From JAYWGN01 sp043778255 (GTDB lineage: Bacteria; Bacteroidota; Bacteroidia; Chitinophagales; Chitinophagaceae): a stretch of DNA of 41,418 nt. Location of the stretch: the NCBI GenBank assembly GCA_043778255.1, contig JAYWGN010000020.1, positions 1 to 41,418 on the forward strand, read 5' to 3'. Shown here piece by piece: positions 1-7,635 of the stretch; the first letter of the stretch is position 1, and every line of letters begins with the position of its first letter. Both the position numbers and the translations under genes were made by a program. The notes beneath the pieces are model-generated. The model was not told where the DNA came from and ran no database searches. It saw nothing but the letters and a program-made list of their open reading frames with translations.

Positions 1-185
1 AACACAATATTATGCGACATTGTCCAATACACCAAATTTATTATTTACTATGTATTAATGCAATATCATTCGCTTTTTTGTATTGTTGTTGTCGGCAATT
101 AAAAGTTTTAAAAGTAATGATCTAGTTGAATTATCGAAAATTTTACAAAATGCTTGTAACTTTATATTACTAAAAAACCATTTTT

Positions 186-1469
186 CTAAAGCTTTATTTT
201 ACCTTTTTCCCATAAGTCATCTAAAGGGCTTACTATATTAATTAGTTTGGTTTTGCTTACATGCAAATACCGCTCTGTTGTTCTAATGTTGAAATGCCCT
301 AATAAATCTTTTATATATTTTATGTCCACCCCTTTTTCTAGCAAATGTGTGGCAAAGCTGTGCCTTAGGGAATGAAAACTCACCTCCTTTTTAATATTTG
401 CTCCATTTTTGGCTAATTGAAATACTCGTTGGGCTGATCGTGTATTGTAGGGTTCGCCCTGATATTGCCCCTCAAATAAATATAACCTTGGTTTAGTTGG
501 TAACTGCTTAATGTATTGCCTTAACACATCTAATAATACAGGGCTAAGCCCTACTACCCTATCCTTTTTTCCTTTTGCATTTTTAATTATTATTTGCATT
601 CTATCACTATCAATATGCTTTAACTCTAACGCTACTGCTTCACTTACTCTTAACCCTGCACTGTATGCTGTAAATAATATTGCCTTATGTTTTAGATTAC
701 TTATGCCATTGAACAACCGTTCTAAATCTCTTTCGCCTAATATATTGGGTAATTGTATTTGTTTTTTTGGCCTTGGTAACTCTACAAAAAAACGTGCCTG
801 TTGTAATACCTGCTCATAATAAAACTTTAATGCATTGAGCCTACTGTGTATTGTATTTTCGGATAGCTGTAGTGTATTGATGCAGTACTTTATATAACGC
901 TTTACTTGTAATATACTTAATGTACTTGCTGGTACATTTTTTAATAATTGTAACATTGCTGCAAACTCATTGGTATAAGTTTTAATAGTGCTTGGGCTAT
1001 ATGCTTTTAGTATAAGTTGATCTTTTAATTGTTGTAATGCTTGTTGATTTTGCGGGCTTATACGAGTTAAATAATATTTGGATGTTGCTAATGATATAGT
1101 ATTTGTGCTAGTGCTATTGGTTTGTGTTACATTTGAATGGCTTGTATTAGTATTGACTGTAGGTGCACTACTTTTAAGTAGCAATAAATTTGGCTGTTCA
1201 ATTGCAATGTGTGTTTGGTTTACTTCATTTCTGTTTTGTAAAAATATTTTTAATTCAACTACATTAAACGTTGCTTGTTGCTGCAAATTGTGGGTAAGTG
1301 TTTGGTAATTTTGTTTGGATAGTGGTATGTACCAGCATTTATTTGTTTGGCTCCACTTGGTATTAGGTATTTTTTTAAGGCTATTTATTATTTCAATATC
1401 CTTATTAAAATAAATACCTATCTGTTGGTAATTGCGATGGAATAAGGGTTTGAGAGATATTTGTTGCAT
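186..1469 (-). CDS. Tyrosine recombinase / site-specific integrase (XerC/D-like)
   Basis: This is a site-specific DNA recombinase of the phage-integrase superfamily. With the ATG at 1469 it has 427 residues. An N-terminal region (about 1-90) contains an IGIYF...KWSQTNKCWYIPLS segment. A Ser/Thr/Asn-rich linker (about 100-130) follows, then a SAM-like core-binding domain (about 145-230) and the catalytic domain. Catalytic residues are visible as R274 (AGLRVSEA), the K of KGKKDR, H366-x-x-R369 (HSLRHSF), H392 (LLGHF) and nucleophile Y401 (ERYLH). The frame opens further upstream at a GTG (1502), but the ATG fits the family start MQQISLKPL better. The gene is complete and intact. It is longer than XerC/XerD (about 300 residues), so it is more like Bacteroidota element-type or arm-binding integrases. 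No other mobile-element gene is visible. A palindromic repeat array lies directly upstream and may be its substrate, which is an inference. Confidence 0.93.
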   Translation of the reverse strand: MQQISLKPLFHRNYQQIGIYFNKDIEIINSLKKIPNTKWSQTNKCWYIPLSKQNYQTLTHNLQQQATFNVVELKIFLQNRNEVNQTHIAIEQPNLLLLKSSAPTVNTNTSHSNVTQTNSTSTNTISLATSKYYLTRISPQNQQALQQLKDQLILKAYSPSTIKTYTNEFAAMLQLLKNVPASTLSILQVKRYIKYCINTLQLSENTIHSRLNALKFYYEQVLQQARFFVELPRPKKQIQLPNILGERDLERLFNGISNLKHKAILFTAYSAGLRVSEAVALELKHIDSDRMQIIIKNAKGKKDRVVGLSPVLLDVLRQYIKQLPTKPRLYLFEGQYQGEPYNTRSAQRVFQLAKNGANIKKEVSFHSLRHSFATHLLEKGVDIKYIKDLLGHFNIRTTERYLHVSKTKLINIVSPLDDLWEKGKIKL

Positions 1470-1540
1470 GTATATGTTGGAGTATTTGCAATGCTTCGCC
1501 ACGTCAGCTACAAGGCGTACTTTGTAAATGTAAGGGAAAA

Positions 1541-1710
1541 TGTGCTAATGTGCTAATAATCTAATAAGCTAATACCGCATTAGGCGGTACAAGTTGTGCT
1601 AATGTGCTGATAAGCTAATACCGCATAAGGCGGTACAAGTTGTGCTATTTTGCTTATATGATAATGTCGTAATAAGCGGTACAAGTTGTGCTTTTGTGCT
1701 TTTGTGTTAA
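1541..1710. repeat. 46-bp-period array: palindromic 22-mers interleaved with octamers
   Basis: The array is octamers (1541-1572), palindromic unit (1573-1594), three octamers (1595-1618), unit (1619-1640), three octamers (1641-1664), unit (1665-1686), three octamers (1687-1710). Octamers follow TNTG[C/A]TAA, for example TGTGCTAA, TATGATAA and TAAGCTAA. Each 22-nt unit is TACCGC, a 5-nt spacer, GCGGTA, then CAAGT. The first two have perfect 6-bp arms; in the third the left arm is TGTCGT. The shared CGGTACAAGTTGTGCT starts at 1585, 1631 and 1677, exactly 46 bp apart. The array sits between the recombinase start and the hutU stop. Its function is unknown; it could be a recombinase binding site, a structured RNA or an inert repeat. 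Confidence 0.85.
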
Positions 1711-1751
1711 CATGCCAATTTGATGAACATTGATATAATGTTTATGGGCTG

Positions 1752-1886
1752 CACTGCTTAGGCGAAAATCCTTTTTATTTTTTTTTGTTTAAAGCAAAAT
1801 AAAAATTTGAACCCCAAAAAAAAATTAAAAGATTGTAGCCGGGCAGTGGACAAAAGTTGCACAATGATATGTGGATGAAAGCCCCG
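1752..1886. other. Possible structured intergenic element
   Basis: This non-coding stretch contains several nested complementary segments. CACTGC (1752-1757) can pair with GCAGTG (1843-1848). TTTTTATTTT (1772-1781) pairs with AAAATAAAAA (1796-1805). GGGC (1841-1844) could alternatively pair with GCCC (1881-1884) around a CAC/GTG hairpin. The GC-rich words stand out against the very AT-rich surroundings. I cannot match it to a known RNA family, and random pairing of low-complexity A/T tracts explains part of it. Confidence 0.25.
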
Positions 1887-1913
1887 AGTTAATTAATAAT
1901 TAATAATTAAAAA

Positions 1914-1948
1914 TGAGGTTTGAGGTTTGAGGTTTGAGGTTTGAAGTT
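1914..1948. repeat. Heptamer microsatellite (TGAGGTT)4 + TGAAGTT
   Basis: Four perfect tandem TGAGGTT units (1914-1941) are followed by one variant TGAAGTT (1942-1948). The tract lies 17 bp beyond the hutU stop codon. A related heptamer tract is found in frame inside gcvP. Confidence 0.85.
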
Positions 1949-1965
1949 TTAGATTCAAAAAAAAA

Positions 1966-3636
1966 TTACAAATCTAGCCCGAATTGTTGTGCGGTTTTTT
2001 GGGCTATTTCGTACCCTGCATCGGCATGTCGGAATACGCCCATTGCTGGATCGTTGTACAACACTCGGCGTAGTTGCTCATCGGCTTTGGTGGAGCCATC
2101 GGCTACTACTACCATACCTGCATGTTGGCTGTAACCTATACCTACACCGCCTCCGTGGTGTAAACTTACCCAACTAGCTCCACCTGCCGTGTTGCTCATT
2201 AGGTTAAGTAATGGCCAGTCGCTTACTGCATCGGTACCGTCGAGCATGGCTTCGGTTTCGCGGTTGGGGCTGGCTACACTGCCACAGTCCAAATGGTCTC
2301 TACCAATAACTATTGGGGCGCTTACTTTGCCTGTTCGTACCAACTCATTGAACAGCAACCCTGCTTGTTCTCTTTCGCCCATACCCAACCAACATATACG
2401 GGCTGGTAGACCTTGAAAGGCAATTTTGGTAGTGGCTTTATTTATCCAATTATGTAACATTTTGTTATGGGGAAATAACTCTAACAATGCCCTATCGGTG
2501 GTATATATATCCTCAGGATTACCACTGAGTGCTACCCACCTAAATGGCCCTTTGCCTTGGCAAAATAATGGCCTTATGTATGCTGGTACAAAGCCTGGAA
2601 AATTGTATGCATTGCTTACTCCGCCTTGCTTTGCAAACTCTCGTATATTGTTACCATAATCAAACACAATACTGCCTAATTGCTGCAATTGTAACATTAA
2701 ATTTACGTGCCGAGCCATGGCTGCTATACTTAGACTTTCGTACTTTTTAGTATCAGTTTTACGTAAGGTAAGTGCATCGGTAAGGCTCATACCATTGGGT
2801 ACGTAACCATACAATGGATCATGGGCACTTGTTTGGTCGGTTAGTATGTCGGGTATTATATTATCGGCTATAAGCTGTGCCAACACATCGCCAGCATCGC
2901 CTACTAGGCCTACACTTAGTGCCTCTCCTTTTGCTTTGGCAGCTAACACCCAAGCTACGGCTTCGGTGTAGCTGTGGGTCATTTTATCAATATATTTTGT
3001 ATCTATTCGTTTTTGTATTCGGGTGGCATCTACATCAATTCCAAGGAAAGTAGCCCCTGCAAATGTGGCTGCTAATGGTTGTGCACCGCCCATGCCACCA
3101 AGGCCGGCTGTTACTAATAATTTGCCTGTTAGGCTGCCGCCAAAATGTTGGTTGGCACACTCTACAAATGTTTCGTAAGTGCCTTGTACAATGCCTTGTG
3201 TGCCTATGTATATCCAGCTGCCGGCTGTCATTTGCCCATACATCATTAGGCCTTTGTTGCGTAGGTTGTTAAAGTGTTCCCATGTGGCCCAATGTGGTAC
3301 AAGGTTGCTATTGGCTATAAGTACCCGTGGGCTTTGGGGGTGTGTACGTACTATGCCTACTGGCTTTCCACTTTGTATAAGTAGGCTATGTTCATCGTCG
3401 AGGGTTAGTAATATTTCTATTATTTTTTTGAGGCTTTCGGGGTTACGGGCTGCTTGACCTATACCGCCATATACTACTAATTCGGCTGGGTTTTCGGCTA
3501 CATCGGCATGTAGGTTATTGAGTAGCATACGAATGGCTGCTTCGCATTGCCAACTAAGGGCATGTAGTGTATTGCCCGTAGGGGCAAAATAATTGGGATG
3601 AGTGGCATATATTTTTATAAATTCCGTGGCTAACAT
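1966..3636 (-). CDS. hutU: Urocanate hydratase (urocanase)
   Basis: Urocanase converts urocanate to 4-imidazolone-5-propionate, the second step of histidine catabolism, in the cytoplasm using tightly bound NAD+. The 556-residue length matches the family. Diagnostic motifs are all present: YGGIGQAARN near residue 55, GQMTAGSW and GTQGIVQGTYE, the glycine-rich TAGLGGMGGAQPLA, DQTSAHDPLYGY, WLGMGERE, the active-site segment DHLDCGSVASPNRETE with its cysteine, and GGVGIGYSQHAGMV near the C-terminus. The ATG start at 3636 is preceded by a TAACTTTG promoter-like element. It appears to be a single-gene unit. The other hut enzyme in the window, hutG, lies 4 kb away on the opposite strand, and hutH and hutI are not in view. 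Confidence 0.98.
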   Translation of the reverse strand: MLATEFIKIYATHPNYFAPTGNTLHALSWQCEAAIRMLLNNLHADVAENPAELVVYGGIGQAARNPESLKKIIEILLTLDDEHSLLIQSGKPVGIVRTHPQSPRVLIANSNLVPHWATWEHFNNLRNKGLMMYGQMTAGSWIYIGTQGIVQGTYETFVECANQHFGGSLTGKLLVTAGLGGMGGAQPLAATFAGATFLGIDVDATRIQKRIDTKYIDKMTHSYTEAVAWVLAAKAKGEALSVGLVGDAGDVLAQLIADNIIPDILTDQTSAHDPLYGYVPNGMSLTDALTLRKTDTKKYESLSIAAMARHVNLMLQLQQLGSIVFDYGNNIREFAKQGGVSNAYNFPGFVPAYIRPLFCQGKGPFRWVALSGNPEDIYTTDRALLELFPHNKMLHNWINKATTKIAFQGLPARICWLGMGEREQAGLLFNELVRTGKVSAPIVIGRDHLDCGSVASPNRETEAMLDGTDAVSDWPLLNLMSNTAGGASWVSLHHGGGVGIGYSQHAGMVVVADGSTKADEQLRRVLYNDPAMGVFRHADAGYEIAQKTAQQFGLDL

Positions 3637-3698
3637 TACTATACTATTTTTATTGTTTGACTTTATTTTTAACTTCGCTTAAAATATTTTTTGTATTG

Positions 3699-3706
3699 CA
3701 AAGTTA
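3699..3706 (-). promoter_or_regulatory. Bacteroidota-type -7 element (TAACTTTG) for hutU
   Basis: TAACTTTG, followed by CAATA on the minus strand, matches the TAnnTTTG consensus about 63 nt upstream of the hutU ATG. The same TTAACTTTGCAATA string occurs before the ABC exporter gene at 38.2 kb. A TTTG lies upstream, but only 14 nt away, shorter than the usual -33 spacing. Confidence 0.5.
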
Positions 3707-3851
3707 AGAAGAGATTAAAGCAAACTGTATTATTGGAATAATAAATTTGGTAAAATATTTTCAGTATTCTAAAAAAAAACTTTGAAAAATAAGCACATTT
3801 AAGCAGCAATTAAAGTAGATAAATCAATGTTTATTTAGCAAATTATCTTTA

Positions 3852-3867
3852 TTAGCATATTAGCACA
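3852..3867 (-). repeat. Two TNTGCTAA octamers
   Basis: On the minus strand TGTGCTAA (3867-3860) is directly followed by TATGCTAA (3859-3852). These are the same octamers that alternate with the palindromes at 1541-1710. The pair lies just beyond the stop of the PhoD-like gene. Confidence 0.55.
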
Positions 3868-3870
3868 TTT

Positions 3871-5241
3871 TTATTTTAACTCCCCACTTGTTACACTCCA
3901 AGTTCCTAAACTTTCACCATTAATACCCATAAAGTTGAAGGTTAATTTACGGTCGTTTACTGGGCCTGTAATGGTTACTTTAGCAAAGTTTTGTTTTTCG
4001 TCAATACCTATTACTCTTGCTGGGTTATTTTTTTCAGGGCCACCAAATTTGTGTGTGCCACTAGTGAGTGGACTCACCGTTACATCATACAATGGGTAGG
4101 TTCCTTGCCTTTCGGTTTTTATAACTTCGGTATGGTGGCGGTCGCCAGTAAGGAAAACAATGCCTTTAATTTTTTCTATTTTTAAAAACTCAAAAAACTC
4201 CAAATACTCTGCAGGAAAGTGCTTGAAGCAATCGTAAGGTGAGTATTGGTTAAGTACTTGGCTGCCTGTTACTATAAATTTGAAATTGGCACTGCTGCCG
4301 AGTAATTGATTTTTGAGCCATTCCATTTGTTGAAAACCAAACATTTGTTTGTTAGGGTTAGGTTCGCCATTTATACTATCGGCCATATTATCGTTGCTAC
4401 GAAATGTACGATCGTCGAGTAAAAAAAAATCAGCATCGGCGTAATTTAACTTTGTGTAAATACCTCTTACACCGTTACCATAACTTGGGTTAGCCCAAAA
4501 TCGCTTAAAGGCATTTCGGCTTTCGGGGGCAAGTATGTAGCTAGCATCACAATCGTTCATACCAAAGTCATGATCGTCCCAAATGGCATAATGGCTCATA
4601 GCCTTTAAAAATGGTTGAAAAAATGGCTTTGCTCTTTCCTTACTTGGTCGGTTATTTAAACCCCATTCACTTGTATAATCAACTTCTCGAGTGTACCAAT
4701 TATCGCCTAGCCATAGCATAAAATCGGCAGGAGTTTTTGCCATAGTTGTAAATATAGAAGTATCGCCACCATAGGGTTTGGCTTGTTTGTCAAGCTTTTG
4801 CATATCGGTATATACTCTATCAACTGTAGGGTCGTTAATGTAAGTACAGCTACCGGTTAGAAAACTAACATCGGGTATAGTTGTACGGTATGCCCAATTG
4901 GGTTTGGTGGTGAATGTGCCATCAATTTTTCTAATATTTATAAGCTTATTATTGTAAGACAACTGATAATTATATGTAGTGGCAGCATCTAAATTTATAG
5001 CGGTAAAATGTAGTGTTTTAAAACCTACAGATTCGTCTGTAACAAGTAGTGCTTTTTTAATATTTCGCTCACCACCTTGTTTCCAATATACACAATCCAA
5101 GTATGTATTTGGCTTTACCTCTACCCATATTTGGGCTGTACTTGTTTCCATTTGCCCTAGCATAGGGCCACTAACAATTTGGGCTTTTATAGTAATAGTA
5201 AATAATAATAAAATAACTAATAATTTTAAATTTTTAAGCAT
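3871..5241 (-). CDS. Secreted PhoD-like metallophosphatase
   Basis: This is a predicted exported alkaline phosphatase D-family enzyme that hydrolyses phosphomono- or diesters with a metal centre. The frame extends to 5283, but only from a TTG. The ATG at 5241 gives 456 residues beginning with a clean signal peptide (MLKNLKLLVILLLFTITIKA, cleavage before Q). A TACATTTG promoter element inside the longer frame supports this start. The N-terminal Ig/fibronectin-like part (about 20-110) is typical of PhoD. The metallophosphatase core follows, with LTGSCTY, WLGDNWY, WDDHDFGMNDCD, VTGSQVLNQ and LTGDRHHTEV supplying metal and phosphate ligands. It probably acts in the periplasm or is secreted. There is no adjacent phosphate-regulon gene, so regulation by phosphate is untested. 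Confidence 0.9.
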   Translation of the reverse strand: MLKNLKLLVILLLFTITIKAQIVSGPMLGQMETSTAQIWVEVKPNTYLDCVYWKQGGERNIKKALLVTDESVGFKTLHFTAINLDAATTYNYQLSYNNKLINIRKIDGTFTTKPNWAYRTTIPDVSFLTGSCTYINDPTVDRVYTDMQKLDKQAKPYGGDTSIFTTMAKTPADFMLWLGDNWYTREVDYTSEWGLNNRPSKERAKPFFQPFLKAMSHYAIWDDHDFGMNDCDASYILAPESRNAFKRFWANPSYGNGVRGIYTKLNYADADFFLLDDRTFRSNDNMADSINGEPNPNKQMFGFQQMEWLKNQLLGSSANFKFIVTGSQVLNQYSPYDCFKHFPAEYLEFFEFLKIEKIKGIVFLTGDRHHTEVIKTERQGTYPLYDVTVSPLTSGTHKFGGPEKNNPARVIGIDEKQNFAKVTITGPVNDRKLTFNFMGINGESLGTWSVTSGELK

Positions 5242-5268
5242 AGTAGGCTGATGTATTTGTTTGTAATA

Positions 5269-5276
5269 CAAATGTA
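5269..5276 (-). promoter_or_regulatory. -7 element TACATTTG for the PhoD-like gene
   Basis: TACATTTG on the minus strand lies 28 nt upstream of the ATG at 5241. It overlaps the longer TTG-initiated frame and so argues for the shorter start. Confidence 0.45.
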
Positions 5277-5419
5277 AATGCAAAAACTTGAGTTTAATAC
5301 AAAATGGAATTAATAAAATATTAATTTGTTAGTTAAATATAAAGAAATATGGACTAAAAAGGGAGAAGAAATTTAATAAGAAATATAAAAAAATTAGTAC
5401 TTATGATTAAATATCTACA

Positions 5420-5683
5420 ATGAACTTTTTAACACTTAAACTATACGATTTTGCAAAATATGACTTTAAATTAAGTGACGTTAAAGCCAAAGAATTTGTT
5501 GACATAATTAAAGAAAGTTTAAAACCAGATAATAGCTTAACGGCAAATAAACAAGATATATTTGAATTAAAATTAGAAATAGAACGTACAAAATCGGAGT
5601 TATATAAATGGTTTTTGGGTTCGGTTATATTGATTGTTGTTATGATATTAGGTTTGTATGCTACTATAATACTAAAGAAATAA
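5420..5683 (+). CDS. Small coiled-coil protein with C-terminal membrane anchor (DUF1640/CCDC90-like)
   Basis: An 87-residue protein. The N-terminal part (LKLYDFAKYDFKLSDVKAKEFV) is helical. Residues about 40-60 (DIFELKLEIERTKSELYKW) form a heptad-rich coiled coil. A single hydrophobic segment follows (about 63-84, FLGSVILIVVMILGLYATII), ending in KK. This layout of a short soluble head, coiled coil and one C-terminal transmembrane helix is that of bacterial DUF1640/CCDC90-type proteins. The assignment is by pattern only. The gene is monocistronic and converges on the permease gene, 6 bp apart. An antisense frame over the same DNA is less protein-like and was rejected. Confidence 0.7.
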   Translation: MNFLTLKLYDFAKYDFKLSDVKAKEFVDIIKESLKPDNSLTANKQDIFELKLEIERTKSELYKWFLGSVILIVVMILGLYATIILKK

Positions 5684-5689
5684 TACAAC

Positions 5690-6952
5690 TTACTCATACC
5701 TTAAAGCTTGTATAGGATTAAGTTTGGCAGCTTTATGTGCGGGGTATATACCAGCCAATAGGCCTGAAAATGTACAGAGTATAATACCGCCGATAATCCA
5801 ACGCCATGGAATAAAAAAAGGAACGTTTAAAAAATTACCCACCAAATTACCTATGAGTAACCCAAGTATTACACCTACTACTGCTCCTAAAATTGCAATA
5901 ATTATTGACTCATATAAAAATTGATATTGAATATTTTTATTAGTAGCTCCAATAGCTTTAACTAAACCAACCTCTTTAGTTCGTTCATTAACTGTAACAA
6001 GCATAATATTCATTAACCCAATAGCAGCACCGAGTAAGGTTATTAACCCAATAGCAATTGCAGCAAATGTAATAGTAGTAGTAGCATTCAATAATATTGT
6101 AGTGAGCTTATCGCTTTTTTCAATGGCAAAGTTTTGATCGTCTTGTATGGGTAACTTTCGTATGCCTTTAAATTGTAAAGTTGATTGATTAATAGCTGTT
6201 TGTAAATACTGCACTTCGTTAACCTTAACACCAATTGTATATCCGTTATTATAAGCTAAAATGTGTTGCCCTGCAAGGTTATTGGTAATTACTGTATTAT
6301 CGAAACTTAGAAAAGCAGCTGCACCTTTGGGTTGCAACACACCTACAATTAAGAATGGTTGTTGGTTTACTTTTATTAGTTGCCCAATAGCATTTGCTTT
6401 GGCAGATTTAAAAAATTTTGTTGCAATATCGTATCCTATTAAACAAACATTAGTAGCAGCATCACACTCAGTAACTAACATATTGCGACCATGTAGTATG
6501 CTAAACCCATTAACAGTAATATAATTTTCGTCGGCAGCTATAAAGGTAACATTGGGGTTAGTGGTTAACTTATTATAAGCAACGGTAACCACAAATTGTG
6601 CATTAGTACTTACACTAACTGTAGCGGGGAAATCAAAATTTTGCTTGAAACTTATAGCTTCATTATAACTAATTGGTGGTATTGCTGCTAATTTTTGTTT
6701 TACTTCTTTTTTTTCATAAGTAATTTTTTTACCGCCAATATTTATTTTTCGTTCCTTGGCACGTATGGTGTATGAATTGGCTCCCATAAAGGCGAAGCTG
6801 TCTTGCAACTTTATTTTCATAGCTTCAATGGAAGTTAATATGCCTATTAGTGCAGTTAACCCAAATGTAATAATAGCAACAGTTATTGCTGTACGTAATT
6901 TATTGTTTTTAATACTTAGCCATGCCAAAGCTATTACATCAACTAGTTTCAT
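5690..6952 (-). CDS. ABC transporter permease, MacB/FtsX family
   Basis: A 420-residue permease of the MacB/LolC type. The first transmembrane helix is near residues 20-42 (NNKLRTAITVAIITFGLTALIGI). A large periplasmic MacB-PCD-like domain follows (about 45-285). The C-terminal FtsX domain has three helices (about 290-315, 340-375, 385-408), including NERTKEVGLVKAIGA and the closing GIYPAHKAAKLNPIQALRYE. Such proteins transmit ATPase-driven motion across the inner membrane to export peptides, drugs or lipoproteins. No ATPase or membrane-fusion partner is adjacent. The upstream CYTH gene is on the same strand 47 nt away and may be co-transcribed. It is a distant paralogue of the permease at 17.2 kb. 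Confidence 0.9.
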   Translation of the reverse strand: MKLVDVIALAWLSIKNNKLRTAITVAIITFGLTALIGILTSIEAMKIKLQDSFAFMGANSYTIRAKERKINIGGKKITYEKKEVKQKLAAIPPISYNEAISFKQNFDFPATVSVSTNAQFVVTVAYNKLTTNPNVTFIAADENYITVNGFSILHGRNMLVTECDAATNVCLIGYDIATKFFKSAKANAIGQLIKVNQQPFLIVGVLQPKGAAAFLSFDNTVITNNLAGQHILAYNNGYTIGVKVNEVQYLQTAINQSTLQFKGIRKLPIQDDQNFAIEKSDKLTTILLNATTTITFAAIAIGLITLLGAAIGLMNIMLVTVNERTKEVGLVKAIGATNKNIQYQFLYESIIIAILGAVVGVILGLLIGNLVGNFLNVPFFIPWRWIIGGIILCTFSGLLAGIYPAHKAAKLNPIQALRYE

Positions 6953-6999
6953 ACCATAAAATTAAGGAATTATAATTAGTAAGTTTACATTACTTAACA

Positions 7000-7512
7000 T
7001 TACAATTTCATTATTAAATCACTATACGAAACAGCAATAAAAGCGTTATTACTAATGTTGAAAAATTTGGTGTAGTAATTACATTGCTCTTGTAATTGTG
7101 ATTGGGTATTAGTTCCATTGGTATCAATTGCTTCAATTTCTATAAATGAACCCAAGTTTGCTACTGTATCAAAATGAAATTTTACGTTATCAACAAAATA
7201 AATTTTTCTTATTTTATCTACTACACATTTAATACCGTGAACTTTAGTTAGCAGTTCCTTTAAGTTACTATTGGCAATGTGTTGGTATAAGTAAACATTG
7301 GATAATTTAGACCCTGCAATATTACTTCGTTCATAATAAATAAGGGAGTTTTCTATATTACCTTCTCGCAACTTGAGCCTACCAGTTGGTACATTAAAGT
7401 AAGTATCTATTTGGTGGTCAACACCTATATATACTGGATTTAAAGTAAGCAAAGCAGTTTCTAATACTGCTATATTATCAACTTGTGCCTTACATTCTAT
7501 ATTAATATGCAT
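7000..7512 (-). CDS. CYTH domain protein (CyaB/ThTPase-like)
   Basis: A 170-residue single-domain protein of the CYTH (class IV adenylate cyclase/thiamine triphosphatase) superfamily, a tunnel fold that binds triphosphates with acidic and basic residues. The N-terminal strand reads INIECKA, where the signature ExExK has Asn in place of the first Glu. Other family landmarks are LKLRE, the ERSNIAGSK segment, KIRKIYF and the acidic strand GSFIEIEAID. The ATG at 7512 lies downstream of a TATATTTG promoter-like element. The permease gene follows 47 nt away. The substrate cannot be told from sequence; polyphosphate or nucleotide triphosphate hydrolysis is as likely as cyclase activity. Confidence 0.85.
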   Translation of the reverse strand: MHINIECKAQVDNIAVLETALLTLNPVYIGVDHQIDTYFNVPTGRLKLREGNIENSLIYYERSNIAGSKLSNVYLYQHIANSNLKELLTKVHGIKCVVDKIRKIYFVDNVKFHFDTVANLGSFIEIEAIDTNGTNTQSQLQEQCNYYTKFFNISNNAFIAVSYSDLIMKL

Positions 7513-7547
7513 GGTTATATTTTAAGTAAAAATTAGTGAATTATTTA

Positions 7548-7555
7548 CAAATATA
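7548..7555 (-). promoter_or_regulatory. -7 element TATATTTG for the CYTH gene
   Basis: TATATTTG on the minus strand, 36 nt upstream of the CYTH ATG, fits TAnnTTTG. I see no convincing -33 box. Confidence 0.4.
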
Positions 7556-7635
7556 AAATGAAAACAATTTACCCTAAAAAAACATTTATATACAAAAAAA
7601 ATAAAAATTAAAAGAAATATTACTACCTTACCGCT

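Noticed and set aside
1541..1710. CRISPR-like array
   Set aside because: The sequences between the palindromes are themselves octamer repeats, not unique spacers, and no cas gene is present.
5242..5283. Longer PhoD-like frame beginning at TTG (5283)
   Set aside because: It would put 14 hydrophilic residues before a perfect signal peptide and overlaps a promoter-like element.
5407..5697. 96-residue minus-strand frame over the small membrane protein gene
   Set aside because: The plus-strand product has a coherent coiled coil and membrane helix, whereas this one has neither and would overlap the permease stop.
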